Source: Erwinia sp. JUb26
Lineage (GTDB): Bacteria; Pseudomonadota; Gammaproteobacteria; Enterobacterales; Enterobacteriaceae
Length of the DNA stretch: 64,000 nt
Reading direction: 5' to 3'
Assembly: GCF_003751505.1 (NCBI RefSeq)
Contig: NZ_RJVB01000006.1
Coordinates: 310,001 to 374,000 of the forward strand
The notes beneath the pieces were generated by a model. That model worked only from the letters and a program-made list of their open reading frames with translations, did not search any database and was not told the origin of the DNA. Positions 1 to 9,172 of this stretch are shown here, in pieces. Made by a program: the position numbers and the translations under genes. Position 1 is the stretch's first letter, and the number at the start of each line of letters is the position of its first letter.

Positions 1-420
1 AATCGAGTCAGTGGTAGGACCTGATAATAATGTAGCAGCTAAAACCCTGTTCGGATCGCGTATTTAACAATCTCTATTTTGGCAGGAATAATCATATTTT
101 CCTGCCCCTTAATAGGGTTATTTTTTTGATCGAGGACACACTTCTGTGTTTTATGGCCAAAATTTGGCCGGCAGAGATTGTGCAAAATCAATTCATCGCA
201 AGATTGATACTGGCGTCTACAGCAGCGCAGCTGGCGTTTCTATGACGTTATGGACAAGGGAGGCAGGAACACTTTTTATTGATGAAGAAACCGTATTTAG
301 ATGACAAAAAAATGGCAAAAAAAAGCCTTTCAGGTTAAATAAACACTGAAAGGCTCTTATTTTGATATTTAATGCAAATTACCTTTACGAATGAGAGTCA
401 TCCGCATTTAGCATTGCAGA
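1..420. other. Intergenic region downstream of lrhA
   Basis: I see no coding region here. It holds the lrhA terminator (317-358) and, further left, an AT-rich stretch with an inverted repeat, GGCAGGAA at 81-88 and TTCCTGCC at 99-106. In E. coli the nuo operon lies beyond lrhA in the same orientation, so the left part may be the nuoA promoter region. That is inference from synteny, because no nuo coding sequence is inside the window. Confidence 0.5.
317..358 (-). terminator. Rho-independent terminator of lrhA
   Basis: On the minus strand a 10-bp stem, AGCCTTTCAG paired with CTGAAAGGCT (324-333 and 346-355), is followed by a run of eight T. It lies about 65 bp past the lrhA stop codon in the right orientation. 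Confidence 0.9.
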
Positions 421-1347
421 TCACTCATCCTCATCGAGCAGCGCGGCACTATCAGGGCTCGCATTGACCAGCGCATAAGGATCGTTGCTGGACTCCATTG
501 CGTTAAAGATAGCCAGCGCCAGTTCGTTGTCACTATCCGGATTACGGCACAGCAGATATTCGGTATCCGGCAGAACCGGTAAGCCTTCCGCCGCGCCCAT
601 CACGCGCAGTTCGGGGCTCATCATCTCAACCGGACGCGCGGTAACGCCAAGACCGGCCTTCACCGCTGCGCGTACCGCAGCCAAAGTAGAGGCAACATAG
701 GAGATGCGCCACGGGATACTGGCTTCGTTGAGATGGTCGATGGCCATATCACGGTAAGGGCTTGGCTCATCCAACAGCACCAGAGGAATCGCCTCTCCGC
801 GCTGAAAGATATAATCCGCCGCGCAGTACCACAGCGTTGGCGACGTACGCAGTACCTGCCAGGCGAAGTTCATCGGGCTGGAGGTTGTCACAACCAGGTC
901 AACTTCGCCCTGATTCAGCATCTCCATCATGAACGGGTTACGCTTCACCCGCACGTCGATGGCCAGCTTCGGATAAACAGAGGTCACACGGTTCAGCAGG
1001 AACGGTAAAATGGTATCGGAAGTGTCATCCGATGCGCCGATCGTCAGCACACCCTGAACGTTGCTGTACATCAGAGAGGTGCAGGCTTCATCGTTGAAGC
1101 GCAGAATTTTTCGCGCATAGCCCAGCAGCTGAATACCATGTTCCGTCAATAATTTGTTGCGTCCATGTCTGGCAAACAGCTCTTTGCCAACCAGTTGCTC
1201 AAGACGCTGCATCTGCTGGCTGACGGCTGACTGGGTTCTGCATACGGCCGCCGCAGCGGCAGCAAACGTGTTCAGATCGGCGACGGCCACAAAAGTTCTC
1301 AGCAGATCGAGGTCGAGATTAAGTATCGGACGATTTGCACTAGTCAT
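421..1347 (-). CDS. lrhA: LysR-family regulator LrhA (HexA/PecT type)
   Basis: LysR-type transcriptional regulator. In E. coli LrhA represses flhDC and so motility; its orthologues HexA/PecT control virulence factors and exoenzymes in soft-rot and plant-associated enterobacteria. The N-terminal winged helix-turn-helix (about residues 8-67, with [13 protein letters not shown]) is nearly identical to the E. coli protein, followed by the two-lobed effector-binding domain. I chose the ATG at 1347 ([14 protein letters not shown]) because the E. coli protein starts there; a GTG four codons upstream (1359) is in frame but has a poorer ribosome site. The C-terminus after about residue 290 diverges from E. 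coli and is acidic, which is usual for this gene. It is divergent from alaA across a 1-kb gap. Confidence 0.95.
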   Translation of the reverse strand: MTSANRPILNLDLDLLRTFVAVADLNTFAAAAAAVCRTQSAVSQQMQRLEQLVGKELFARHGRNKLLTEHGIQLLGYARKILRFNDEACTSLMYSNVQGVLTIGASDDTSDTILPFLLNRVTSVYPKLAIDVRVKRNPFMMEMLNQGEVDLVVTTSSPMNFAWQVLRTSPTLWYCAADYIFQRGEAIPLVLLDEPSPYRDMAIDHLNEASIPWRISYVASTLAAVRAAVKAGLGVTARPVEMMSPELRVMGAAEGLPVLPDTEYLLCRNPDSDNELALAIFNAMESSNDPYALVNASPDSAALLDEDE

Positions 1348-2370
1348 GTTTTTATTCACTTTATAAGTTTTTTACGAACAGCTACCCTGGTGTTATTACT
1401 TTCTTATCAAAAAGATAAGTCGATAATCAATACGTAATTTCATCAGTATGAATGCACTACGCTCACCTGATGCATTACTTGAACTCTCAATGTAAGGCCC
1501 TGCACGACTTCCGGCCAGGTAAACAGTACGACCAGCACGGAAAGTGAGAAAGGTGTCTTACTCTGATTAATCACGATTACAAACTGTACTAACCCATAAG
1601 CGACAGCTGGCTCACAGATGACCGCGGAATCCGGCAAACCTCATCGGTAAAAGCGCTCAAATTCGGATCAGCAGTACAGAATCACGCGGGAGAATCTGCA
1701 ATCGCTACACGCCCTAAAAGCAGAAGGAATAGTAAGATCTCCTTACCTTTTTAGGGTATAAAAACCATTTTTTTATTACCAGAAGCGCCCTGCAAACTGG
1801 CGGAAAGACTCCTGAAAGTTATCCTGACATACTGCCGCCTACTTTTTAAGCCTAAATACGATTATTCTTATCTCTAAAGTAAGATTTTATCAGCAGCGGC
1901 ACTCCTGTGAGACCAGCATGTACTAAAATCGAAATTCCGTATAAGAATTGGACGCATTCAATCTTCTGACTGGTACAGCGCACTGGCAAACGATTGAGCG
2001 CTCCAGGGCAACCTTACGGGTGCAAAAAGCGACCAAATAATAAGTTTATTTTGACTGTTTCAGCAATCATCAATCCACTTTTCGTTAATGAATTGTGCAA
2101 TATCTCCCAACCTTTTGTCCGCATAAGAGAAATTTGCACTCAACTTAGCTCGTTTCAGACCTGTTTTTAGTGGTGAATGTTCATCGTTTTTCAGTATTTA
2201 ATTCCACAAAGCGTACCGACTCCGTGCAGTCGTGTGAGCCGCATGAAAAAAGCGCGTTTAACGCGCCAAACCCCGTGGCCACCCTTCAAAAGCATTAAGG
2301 AGAGGAGTACATTGTGTAACGTTTAGTTTTCCACGGCAGGAAAACCCTCCTGCAAGTCAAGGTGACCGAG
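1348..2370. promoter_or_regulatory. Long lrhA-alaA divergent intergenic region
   Basis: About 1 kb without a credible gene; short open frames here lack ribosome sites and recognisable products. The region is AT-rich, especially 1380-1440 and 1720-2220. A small hairpin (CTTATC/GATAAG near 1403-1419) and a GCGCGTT-T-AACGCGC palindrome (2252-2266) are visible. E. coli lrhA has a long untranslated leader with autoregulation and small-RNA control, so much of this is probably lrhA 5' leader and promoters. No individual promoter is assigned. Confidence 0.5.
2297..2366 (+). promoter_or_regulatory. alaA leader: strong SD with start-stop codon, then hairpin
   Basis: A very strong Shine-Dalgarno tract, AAGGAGAGGAG (2297-2307), sits 6 nt before GTG (2314) directly followed by TAA, a minimal start-stop. 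An overlapping TTG (2312) would give a four-codon frame ending at 2326. Then comes a 6-bp hairpin, GCAGGA/TCCTGC (2336-2341/2348-2353), just ahead of alaA's own SD AAGGTGA (2359-2365). The CTCCT of the hairpin could instead pair with the upstream AGGAG. A role in controlling alaA translation is inferred. Confidence 0.4.
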
Positions 2371-3585
2371 ATGACCCAAATTGATAAGTCCAGCAAACTG
2401 GATAATGTGTGTTATGACATTCGCGGCCCGGTGCTGAAAGAAGCGAAGCGCCTCGAAGAAGAAGGTAACAAGGTTCTTAAACTCAATATCGGTAACCCTG
2501 CCCCTTTCGGTTTTGAAGCCCCGGACGAAATTCTGGTCGATGTGATTCGTAATCTGCCCAGCGCTCAGGGCTACTGCGACTCAAAAGGCCTGTACTCCGC
2601 GCGTAAAGCCATCATGCAGCACTATCAGGCGCTGGGTGTTCGCGATACCACCGTTGAAGACATCTATATCGGTAACGGCGTATCCGAGCTGATCGTTCAG
2701 TCGATGCAGGCGTTGTTGAACAGCGGCGACGAAATGCTGGTTCCGGCACCGGATTACCCTCTGTGGACCGCTGCCGTGTCCCTCTCCAGCGGCAAGGCCG
2801 TGCATTATCTCTGCGACGAGTCAGCAGGCTGGTTCCCGGACCTTGACGATATTCGCAGCAAAATCACCCCACGCACTCGCGGCATTGTGATCATCAACCC
2901 GAACAACCCAACGGGTGCGGTATACAGCAAAGAGCTGCTGCTTGAAGTGGTCGAGATCGCCCGCCAGCATAATCTGATTATTTTTGCTGACGAAATCTAC
3001 GACAAAATTCTTTACGATGCCGCCCGCCATCATTCGATCGCCGCGCTGGCACCGGATCTGCTGACCATTACCTTTAACGGTCTGTCAAAAACCTACCGCG
3101 TTGCCGGTTTCCGTCAGGGCTGGATGGTGCTGAACGGGCCGAAGAAGCACGCGAAAGGCTATATTGAAGGGCTGGAAATGCTGGCGTCGATGCGCCTGTG
3201 CGCGAACGTTCCGGCGCAGCACGCAATTCAGACCGCGCTGGGCGGCTATCAGAGCATCAGCGAATTCATCCAGCCGGGTGGACGACTGTACGAGCAACGT
3301 AACCGTGCCTGGGAGCTGATCAACGATATTCCGGGTGTCAGCTGCGTGAAGCCGGACGGCGCGCTGTATATGTTCCCGAAAATCGACGCGAAAAAATTCA
3401 ACATCCACGATGACCAGAAAATGGTTCTCGACTTCCTGCTGCAGGAAAAAGTCCTGCTGGTGCAGGGTAGCGCCTTTAACTGGCCGTGGCCGGACCATGT
3501 GCGCATCGTTACGCTGCCGCGCGTAGACGATCTGGAAATGGCCATCACCAAGTTTGGCCGTTTCCTCGGCGGCTACCACCAGTAA
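2371..3585 (+). CDS. alaA: Glutamate-pyruvate aminotransferase AlaA
   Basis: Cytosolic PLP-dependent class I aminotransferase making L-alanine from pyruvate and glutamate; the main alanine-synthesising transaminase of E. coli (formerly YfbQ). The 404 residues match E. coli AlaA almost throughout, including the NPNNPTGAVYS loop (about 177-187), ADEIYD (about 206-211) and the PLP Schiff-base lysine K240 in FNGLSKTYR. I placed the start at ATG 2371 (MTQIDKSSKL), 5 nt after AAGGTGA, rather than the in-frame GTG at 2362 that lies inside that SD. Transcribed divergently from lrhA; yfbR follows after 68 bp containing a perfect stem-loop. Confidence 0.97.
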   Translation: MTQIDKSSKLDNVCYDIRGPVLKEAKRLEEEGNKVLKLNIGNPAPFGFEAPDEILVDVIRNLPSAQGYCDSKGLYSARKAIMQHYQALGVRDTTVEDIYIGNGVSELIVQSMQALLNSGDEMLVPAPDYPLWTAAVSLSSGKAVHYLCDESAGWFPDLDDIRSKITPRTRGIVIINPNNPTGAVYSKELLLEVVEIARQHNLIIFADEIYDKILYDAARHHSIAALAPDLLTITFNGLSKTYRVAGFRQGWMVLNGPKKHAKGYIEGLEMLASMRLCANVPAQHAIQTALGGYQSISEFIQPGGRLYEQRNRAWELINDIPGVSCVKPDGALYMFPKIDAKKFNIHDDQKMVLDFLLQEKVLLVQGSAFNWPWPDHVRIVTLPRVDDLEMAITKFGRFLGGYHQ

Positions 3586-3608
3586 GTCTCCTCTCTTCAG
3601 ATATCAGT

Positions 3609-3637
3609 CCCGGATAGCGGCAGCGCGGCTATCCGGG
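3609..3637. repeat. REP-like perfect hairpin between alaA and yfbR
   Basis: A 10-bp perfect inverted repeat, CCCGGATAGC and GCTATCCGGG, with a 9-nt loop lies 24 bp after the alaA stop and 16 bp before yfbR. There is no T run, so it is unlikely to be an efficient intrinsic terminator; it may stabilise the alaA mRNA 3' end or be a REP-type element. Confidence 0.6.
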
Positions 3638-3653
3638 CAAGCGGAAACACCTG

Positions 3654-4250
3654 ATGAATCAAAGCCACTTTTTTGCCCACCTCTCCCGTCTGAAACTGAT
3701 CAACCGCTGGCCGTTAATGCGCAATGTGCGCACTGAAAACGTGTCGGAGCACAGCCTGCAGGTGGCGATGGTTGCTCATGCGCTGGCGGTGATTAAAAAC
3801 AAAAAATTTAACGGCAATCTCGACCCGGGTCGCATCGCCCTGATGGCGATGTATCATGATGCCAGTGAGGTGCTGACCGGGGATCTTCCGACCCCGGTGA
3901 AGTACTACAATGCGCAGATTGCCCATGAGTACAAAAAAATCGAGAAGATTGCGCAGAAGAAGCTGATTGAAATGCTGCCGGAAGAGCTGCGCTCGGCCTG
4001 GGCACCGCTGATCGACGAACATCAGCACAGCGAAGCGGAAACGGCGATCGTTAAGCAGGCAGATGCGCTTTGTGCCTACCTGAAATGCCTGGAGGAATTG
4101 TCGGCGGGCAATAACGAATTCCTGCTGGCGAAAGCCCGACTGGAGAAAACCCTCGCCCAGCGTCACAGCCCGGAGATGGACTATTTCGTTGAGGTCTTTA
4201 TCCCCAGCTTCAGTCTATCGCTGGATGAGATAAGCCAGGAATCCCTGTAG
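3654..4250 (+). CDS. yfbR: 5'-deoxynucleotidase YfbR (HD domain)
   Basis: HD-superfamily phosphohydrolase that removes the 5' phosphate from deoxyribonucleoside monophosphates, acting in dNTP pool balance. The 198 residues align end to end with E. coli YfbR (199). The metal-binding HD residues are intact: H33 (VSEHS), H68-D69 (MYHDASE) and D137 (KQADAL). The start [13 protein letters not shown] matches the family start ([13 protein letters not shown]). It lies between alaA and, in E. coli, yfbS; here a TonB/receptor pair and repeats are inserted between yfbR and yfbS. Confidence 0.96.
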   Translation: MNQSHFFAHLSRLKLINRWPLMRNVRTENVSEHSLQVAMVAHALAVIKNKKFNGNLDPGRIALMAMYHDASEVLTGDLPTPVKYYNAQIAHEYKKIEKIAQKKLIEMLPEELRSAWAPLIDEHQHSEAETAIVKQADALCAYLKCLEELSAGNNEFLLAKARLEKTLAQRHSPEMDYFVEVFIPSFSLSLDEISQESL

Positions 4251-4312
4251 CGGGTGCAGCAGCGCCCGGCGAGGCAGCATCGCTGCCATTTCGGGGCTAC
4301 CTTTCAGCTATC

Positions 4313-5167
4313 TCAACCGCGCTTAGGGAAAAACGCCACCGGCGCGGTCAGGGTTTTCTGCGCGCCGGGTGGCGGAGCGGGCACTGGCGAGGCGCGTTTA
4401 ACCAGCGACAGCGCCTCACGATCCAGCTCGGCGACGCCCGAACTTCTCGCCAGCGAAACGCTCAGCACATTACCGTCATCATCAATGGTGAAACGCACCA
4501 GCACGGTGCCGGTGTCGCCACGCTCCTGCGCCGCTTCCGGATAGCGCTTACGCTTCTCCAGGTGTGCCATCACTCGTCCTGCCCAGCTTGCCTCTTGAGG
4601 AGTGGAAACCGAACTGCTGGCGTTGGTTTTCTGCGCGGCGGTGCGCTCGGCCTGCTGCGTCTGCACCTGAGCCTGAACCGCCTGCTTTGCCGACACCTGC
4701 TCCTGATGCTGCGCCTGCTGCTGCTTCTGTTTTTTCTGTTTTTCCTGCTGTGATTTGCCCTTCTGGTCTTTTTTCGTTTTCGCCCCCGCAGCGGTGCGCT
4801 GGACGACATCCGGGTTTTCCGCCTTCGGTGCCGCTTTCTCCGGCTCTTTTTCCGGCTGCTTCTGAGGATCGACGGCCGGTGCAGCGGCGGCATCGCTCTG
4901 CGTCTCTTCCTTCACTTTCTCTTCGCTTGCCTGCGAATTCTGGCTTTCCGGTGAGATGTCATTACGTTCGGTCAGCACCGCCTGGGCGGTATCCGCCATC
5001 TCGATCATAATCGCCGCAGGCGGGGTATTATCGGCGGCGGTAATTGGCGGCATCCACATTAGCCACACCGCGGCACCAATATGCAGGCCTAACGCCAGCA
5101 GGCTGCCCGTCAGCCAGCTCGTTTTACCGGCGCGCTGCACATCATCAAACGTCACTGGCGTTGCCAT
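4313..5167 (-). CDS. TonB-family energy transducer (HasB-like context)
   Basis: Inner-membrane protein that passes proton-motive-force energy to TonB-dependent outer-membrane receptors. A short cytoplasmic N-terminus is followed by one membrane anchor (about residues 17-40, TSWLTGSLLALGLHIGAAVW), a long charged Gln/Lys/Glu-rich periplasmic spacer (about 60-185) in place of the usual Pro-Lys spacer, and a C-terminal TonB domain (about 195-284, with KRKRYPEAAQERGDTGTVLVRFTID). Its length, 284, exceeds E. coli TonB (239). It lies 198 bp downstream of, and co-oriented with, a large receptor gene, and no exbB or exbD is nearby. This suggests a dedicated transducer like HasB, borrowing ExbBD from elsewhere. 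The specific assignment is inference; TonB-family membership is clear. Confidence 0.85.
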   Translation of the reverse strand: MATPVTFDDVQRAGKTSWLTGSLLALGLHIGAAVWLMWMPPITAADNTPPAAIMIEMADTAQAVLTERNDISPESQNSQASEEKVKEETQSDAAAAPAVDPQKQPEKEPEKAAPKAENPDVVQRTAAGAKTKKDQKGKSQQEKQKKQKQQQAQHQEQVSAKQAVQAQVQTQQAERTAAQKTNASSSVSTPQEASWAGRVMAHLEKRKRYPEAAQERGDTGTVLVRFTIDDDGNVLSVSLARSSGVAELDREALSLVKRASPVPAPPPGAQKTLTAPVAFFPKRG

Positions 5168-5365
5168 GTCTAACCAACCTCATTGCATAAATCCCTACGG
5201 CATCCCCGGGAATTCGGGTCTCTGGTTAATAAAACGAATACGGAGGATAAATTTTCTGTTAAATCGGCAGTTTTTTTACGTCGGGGCGGAATTGGCAAGA
5301 AATCAGTACGGGCAGAAGAGGCGAATGGCGGATTCAGGGCAAGGCGGATGCCCCGCCCTGGATTA

Positions 5366-8062
5366 TCAGAACTTCAGCGTGACGCTTCCGCGCAGCGTCC
5401 GGCCAGGGCCCGGCTGCGGCATGATGCTCATCGCTTCAACATAGTAGCGATCCGTGAGGTTATCGATATTCAGATCGAAGCTGGCATTTTTGTTCAGCTG
5501 ATAGCTGGCATACAGGTCGATAAGCGCGTACGGATTCCATTTAGAGGCCTGGATTGAACCTACCCCCAGTGACTGAATCGTTTTTTCGCTGCCGTCACCA
5601 ATCCCTTCAGTATAGCGGCTACCGATCCAGTTAAACCGCGTGCCCACGGTCAGCTTGTCGTCAAGGAAGCGGCTGCCGAGGTTCACCGTTACGGTATCCT
5701 TCGGCGGCACCTGCTGCAGGGCGAAGCTGTTGTAGATCCCGCCCGCCGCGCATTCGGTGTATTCCGGGTTAATGCTGCCCGGGACGGCGCAGAACATCAC
5801 GTGGGTGTAATGGTTCCAGCCGATGCTACCGAACACTTTCCCCGTATCGTACTCGGCGGTCACTTCATAACCGCGCATCTCAGCCGACTTAAGATTCACA
5901 CGACCCAGTGCGTACCAGGTAAACCATGGGGTTTCCATCGGAATATTGGAACGGGTAATGTAGTTATCAACGTTGTTATCAAAGTACGCCGCGTGCAGGC
6001 GAAGTTTATCTTCAGGCAGGAACACGCCGTCGCGCAGGAAGTTAATCCCCAGCTCGTAGCTGCGTGCCTGCTCCGGCTTCACCGGGTTATCAGAAACCGG
6101 CATGCCGAAGGACGGGCTGGTCAAGGATTCAAAGATGCTTGGGTTGCGCATCACGTTGCTGTATTTCACATACGGCTTAACGCCTTCCCAGGGTTCCACG
6201 GTCACACTGGCGATCCGCGACCAGCCTTTGTCCGTGCGCTCGTACGGCTCCGCCAACGTGGGGGCATTATCCAGTGTTTTGTAATGCTGATAGCGCAGGT
6301 TCCCGTTCAGCGTCAGCCAGTCCTGTGGTTTCCACTCTACGGTGGTAAACGCGTTACTCTCGCGGCGATTGCCTTCGCGCGGCTGCGGAATGGAAAGGAA
6401 TGTGCTCGGGGTATAAACGATGCCATCCGGGCTGCCTACATCTTCACGCGTGTAGCCACCGCCGTATTCCACGCTGACGTCGCCTGCCGGGGTGTTCAGC
6501 AATGAGGTATTCGACAGCGTACCGCCCCAGCGCTCTGACCCCACCAGCATTCCCGCATCGTTCAACACGTACTGCGTGTTGCTATAGTTAGTAGCGTTCG
6601 CCCGGTTATCCACCTTATTGTAGAAGGTGTTGATCTTCAGGTTGATGAGGTCGGTTTCTTCAGGCTGCCAGTTATAGCGTGCGGTCCAGGTATCCAGAGT
6701 GATATTGCTGAGCCGCCCCTGATAAAGCCCCTGAGTGATATAGTAGGTCGATCCCAGCTGGTAACCATAGTCGCTGATGTACTTACTGTATCCCACTTCC
6801 AGCGTCTGATTATCCACCATCTTCAGCTTGCCTTTCAGCAGCCATGACTCATTGTTCAGCGAGGTGTTAAGTACCTGTTCGCCAGCGCGATAGGGGCTGA
6901 CGCCACCGTTTATCCAGCGTTCATTACCATAATTATCAACATCAAAAGCGGGATGAGGCTGGTTGCCGCCGTGCTTACCGGCGTAATAGTTACCGTTGTA
7001 GCGTTGGGCGTAGGCCGCTACGCCTTCAAAATATTCACTGGTTCCGGCGATGGCGATACTGCCGGATCCCCCGGTGGCCTCAAACAGCCCGGGGCGGTTA
7101 GTATCGTTTTCATAATACATATCGGTCGGCGGACCATCCCAGACGTAGCCCAGCGTTTTCTTCATCCCCGCTCGGGTGCCCTCACGCGGCACGCTGCCGC
7201 TGTTGCCGTTGAATCCGCCCTTCAGCCGCACGCCGATGCTCTCGCCCGGCAGCAAAATATCTTTCGCACTGATGGTGTTAACACGAACCACGCCACCGGT
7301 AGCACCGACGGCATCTGCACCCATACTCGCGCCCTTCTCAATCGAAACTGAGCCGATAAAGTCCGGGTCAATATAGCTGCGCGAGTTAGAACCGTTATAG
7401 CCCTGATAGATGGTCGTTTCCTGACTGGATCCATCGACGATCACCGGTACGCGACCCTGGCCCTGCATGCCGCGAATATTCACGTCCAGCGCACCGGAGT
7501 TGCGGCCATCGCCGTTCAGTACGCCCGGCACGCCGGAAAGGAAGTCACCCACCGAAGTACCACGGAAGCGATCCACCTGCTCACCTGACAGGTAAGCGCT
7601 GGATCCTGCGGATTCATAAGGCGCATCGGCGGGGGTACCGCCCGCTTTAGCATTAACGGTAATGGTGCCGAGCATCAGTGAATCATCGCCTGCCGCAGCG
7701 GTGGTTGCCGACTGGCTCAGCGTGACCGTGTTGCTGCCGGTAAAGCTGTAGCTGAGCCCGGTTCCCTGTAACAGTCGGGAGAGCGCGTCAGCCGGTGTGG
7801 TGGTCGCCGTAACGCCGGCAGAACGCTGCCCTGCTGCATATTCCGGTAGATAGCTGACCTGCATGCCGGACTGGCGGCCGAAGTCGGCCAGCGCCGACGA
7901 GAGCGAACCGCCGGGAATACGGAAGTTAACCTGTTTTGCCTCTTCCGCCTGCACGGAAAACGGCAGCGCAGCCAGCGGCAGCGTGATACTGCCGAGCAGC
8001 GTGACGCTAAACAGTCGTGTTCCGACACGGCGCCCCACATTCATTTTCACTGACGAACTCAT
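5366..8062 (-). CDS. TonB-dependent receptor with STN domain, hem(e)-receptor-like
   Basis: Outer-membrane beta-barrel importer of 898 residues. The order is: signal peptide ending near PFSVQA-EE (about residue 40), an STN (secretin/TonB short N-terminal) domain (about 45-115, FRIPGGSLSSALADFGRQSG), the plug (about 150-270, with IRGMQGQGRVPVIVDG), and a barrel ending in the canonical C-terminal aromatic residue (LRGSVTLKF). The segment YSNVMRNPSIFES...DNPVKPEQARSYELG resembles the FRAP/NPNL-type motif of hem(e)/haemoglobin receptors such as HasR. STN domains occur in receptors that signal to an anti-sigma factor, but no sigma/anti-sigma pair is adjacent. Ligand unproven: heme, haemophore or a siderophore are possible. 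The neighbouring tonB-like gene is the likely partner. Confidence 0.85.
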   Translation of the reverse strand: MSSSVKMNVGRRVGTRLFSVTLLGSITLPLAALPFSVQAEEAKQVNFRIPGGSLSSALADFGRQSGMQVSYLPEYAAGQRSAGVTATTTPADALSRLLQGTGLSYSFTGSNTVTLSQSATTAAAGDDSLMLGTITVNAKAGGTPADAPYESAGSSAYLSGEQVDRFRGTSVGDFLSGVPGVLNGDGRNSGALDVNIRGMQGQGRVPVIVDGSSQETTIYQGYNGSNSRSYIDPDFIGSVSIEKGASMGADAVGATGGVVRVNTISAKDILLPGESIGVRLKGGFNGNSGSVPREGTRAGMKKTLGYVWDGPPTDMYYENDTNRPGLFEATGGSGSIAIAGTSEYFEGVAAYAQRYNGNYYAGKHGGNQPHPAFDVDNYGNERWINGGVSPYRAGEQVLNTSLNNESWLLKGKLKMVDNQTLEVGYSKYISDYGYQLGSTYYITQGLYQGRLSNITLDTWTARYNWQPEETDLINLKINTFYNKVDNRANATNYSNTQYVLNDAGMLVGSERWGGTLSNTSLLNTPAGDVSVEYGGGYTREDVGSPDGIVYTPSTFLSIPQPREGNRRESNAFTTVEWKPQDWLTLNGNLRYQHYKTLDNAPTLAEPYERTDKGWSRIASVTVEPWEGVKPYVKYSNVMRNPSIFESLTSPSFGMPVSDNPVKPEQARSYELGINFLRDGVFLPEDKLRLHAAYFDNNVDNYITRSNIPMETPWFTWYALGRVNLKSAEMRGYEVTAEYDTGKVFGSIGWNHYTHVMFCAVPGSINPEYTECAAGGIYNSFALQQVPPKDTVTVNLGSRFLDDKLTVGTRFNWIGSRYTEGIGDGSEKTIQSLGVGSIQASKWNPYALIDLYASYQLNKNASFDLNIDNLTDRYYVEAMSIMPQPGPGRTLRGSVTLKF

Positions 8063-8285
8063 TAGATCCCAGTCCCCTGATAGTAAGCACGATGTTATGC
8101 ATCGATTTTTAGTCCATCGATGTCTGTCTGGTTACTACAACGAATGAGAACGGGATTTTTTTTGTGTTTATGAAAATAAATGCGTTTTTATTTTATAAAT
8201 TCTGTACAGGTCTCAGTTATTTACGTACTGATTTCAGGGGTAATACAGAGATAAGTGGTTGCGCTGGCTGGCAGTGCCCCCGGTC

Positions 8286-8438
8286 GGGCGTCCTCGCGCC
8301 GCGTTGCGGTCCCTTCACTTCGCTCGTCAGCCGATCGGACCGCCACAGACGGGTCGTCCTGGCCCGACTGTGACTTTCGTCCGCGTCCATGCGGCCGAAT
8401 CCTGGCTTCCTCTCTACGTTCAGCGCTGCGGATTGCCC
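8286..8438 (+). repeat. Intergenic repeat family, copy A1
   Basis: Copy in plus orientation, bounded by TCCTCGCGCCGCG (8291-8303) and CAGCGCTGCGGATTGCCC (8421-8438). The same two boundary words in the same order occur at 16886-17046, and in reverse complement at 8820-8975. It includes CCCTTCACTTCGCTCGTCAG, which closely matches the reverse complement of part of 17258-17313. Confidence 0.75.
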
Positions 8439-8819
8439 GAACGGAGGCACTGCCAGCCTGCTTTTGACTTTCGTGTTGCCTGAAAAATCTAAGGATTTAA
8501 CGGTGAGTTTCTTCTTCACAATCTGAATCCAGATTGATTGCAAACCTGGGAGTTGGCTTAAGCTGTCCATGCCCCTGCTCAGGCAGATCCTAGCCCCATT
8601 TGCGATGCTTTCACTGCGTTCGTCCGCGTCCCTGCAGCCGAATTGGGGCTTTCATATTGAGTTCTGAATTACAGATTCCCATGGCGGACAGGCCACACGT
8701 CTGATGTTGAATTCTGGTGTCGACTTTTAAGAAAACACGATCGGACTTTGAAGCCATTAAAACTTAACGTCACAACCAGCGAGCACTATGTGGAAAAGGG
8801 GCCAGTCTCTGCGGCTGTT

Positions 8820-8975
8820 GGGCAATCCGCAGCGCTGAAGCGTAAGCAGCGGGGCCGGAGAGCCAGGCATGGATGCCTGGATCAGGCGCGGCGCGGGCAG
8901 GACGCCCGCTCTGCGCCGATCCGAAAGGCCGGATGCTGGAGCTGAAGAGACCGCATAGCGGCGCGAGGACCGCCC
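8820..8975 (-). repeat. Intergenic repeat family, copy A2 (inverted)
   Basis: The exact reverse complement of the A1 boundary word, GGGCAATCCGCAGCGCTG, lies at 8820-8837, and CGGCGCGAGGACCGCCC at 8959-8975. Between them is a perfect palindrome, CCAGGCAT-GG-ATGCCTGG (8863-8880), equivalent in position to the CGATACAT-CC-ATGTATCG palindrome of copy B1 (16956-16973). Confidence 0.75.
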
Positions 8976-9164
8976 GACAGCCGCAGAGACTGGCCCCAAA
9001 GCATCATACCAACAGCGAAGAGCCCACAGTCCCGATGCTGGAGCTGAAGAGACCACATAGCGGCGCGAGGACCGCCCGACAGCCGCAGAGACTGGCCCCA
9101 AAGCACATAGCCAGCAGCGAAGAGCACACAGTCCCGATGCTGGAGCAGAAGGAACCTTGCAGCG
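8932..9164. repeat. 102-bp tandem duplication plus partial third copy
   Basis: Two consecutive 102-bp units (8932-9033 and 9034-9135), each beginning GATGCTGGAGCTGAAGAGAC, differ at only a few positions; a third unit begins at 9136 and decays after about 29 bp. Each unit carries GGCGCGAGGACCGCCCGACA and CAGCCGCAGAGACTGGCC. The latter is the reverse complement of sequence near 8801-8818, so each unit can fold back on the region to its left. Confidence 0.9.
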
Positions 9165-9172
9165 ACGAATCT

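Larger units (their letters stand above)
8063..9172. other. Gene-free repeat-rich region between receptor and yfbS
   Basis: About 1.1 kb without a plausible gene. The first 180 bp are AT-rich and should contain the receptor promoter (minus strand); I found no convincing Fur box. From about 8250 the sequence becomes GC-rich and is made of family repeats in inverted arrangement, a palindromic core and a 102-bp tandem duplication, listed separately. The apparent long frames here on both strands come from repeats whose length is a multiple of three. Confidence 0.75.

Noticed and set aside
4570..5010. Frames overlapping the tonB-like gene on both strands
   Set aside because: Arg/Ser- or Pro/Leu-rich translations from the repetitive linker of tonB; not genes.
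8120..8165. Possible Fur box in the receptor promoter (AATGAGAA near 8142)
   Set aside because: Best alignment to the 19-bp Fur consensus gave only about 8 matches; not enough to call.
8932..9164. CRISPR-like array
   Set aside because: Only two to three units of 102 bp without unique spacers; a tandem duplication, not a CRISPR array.
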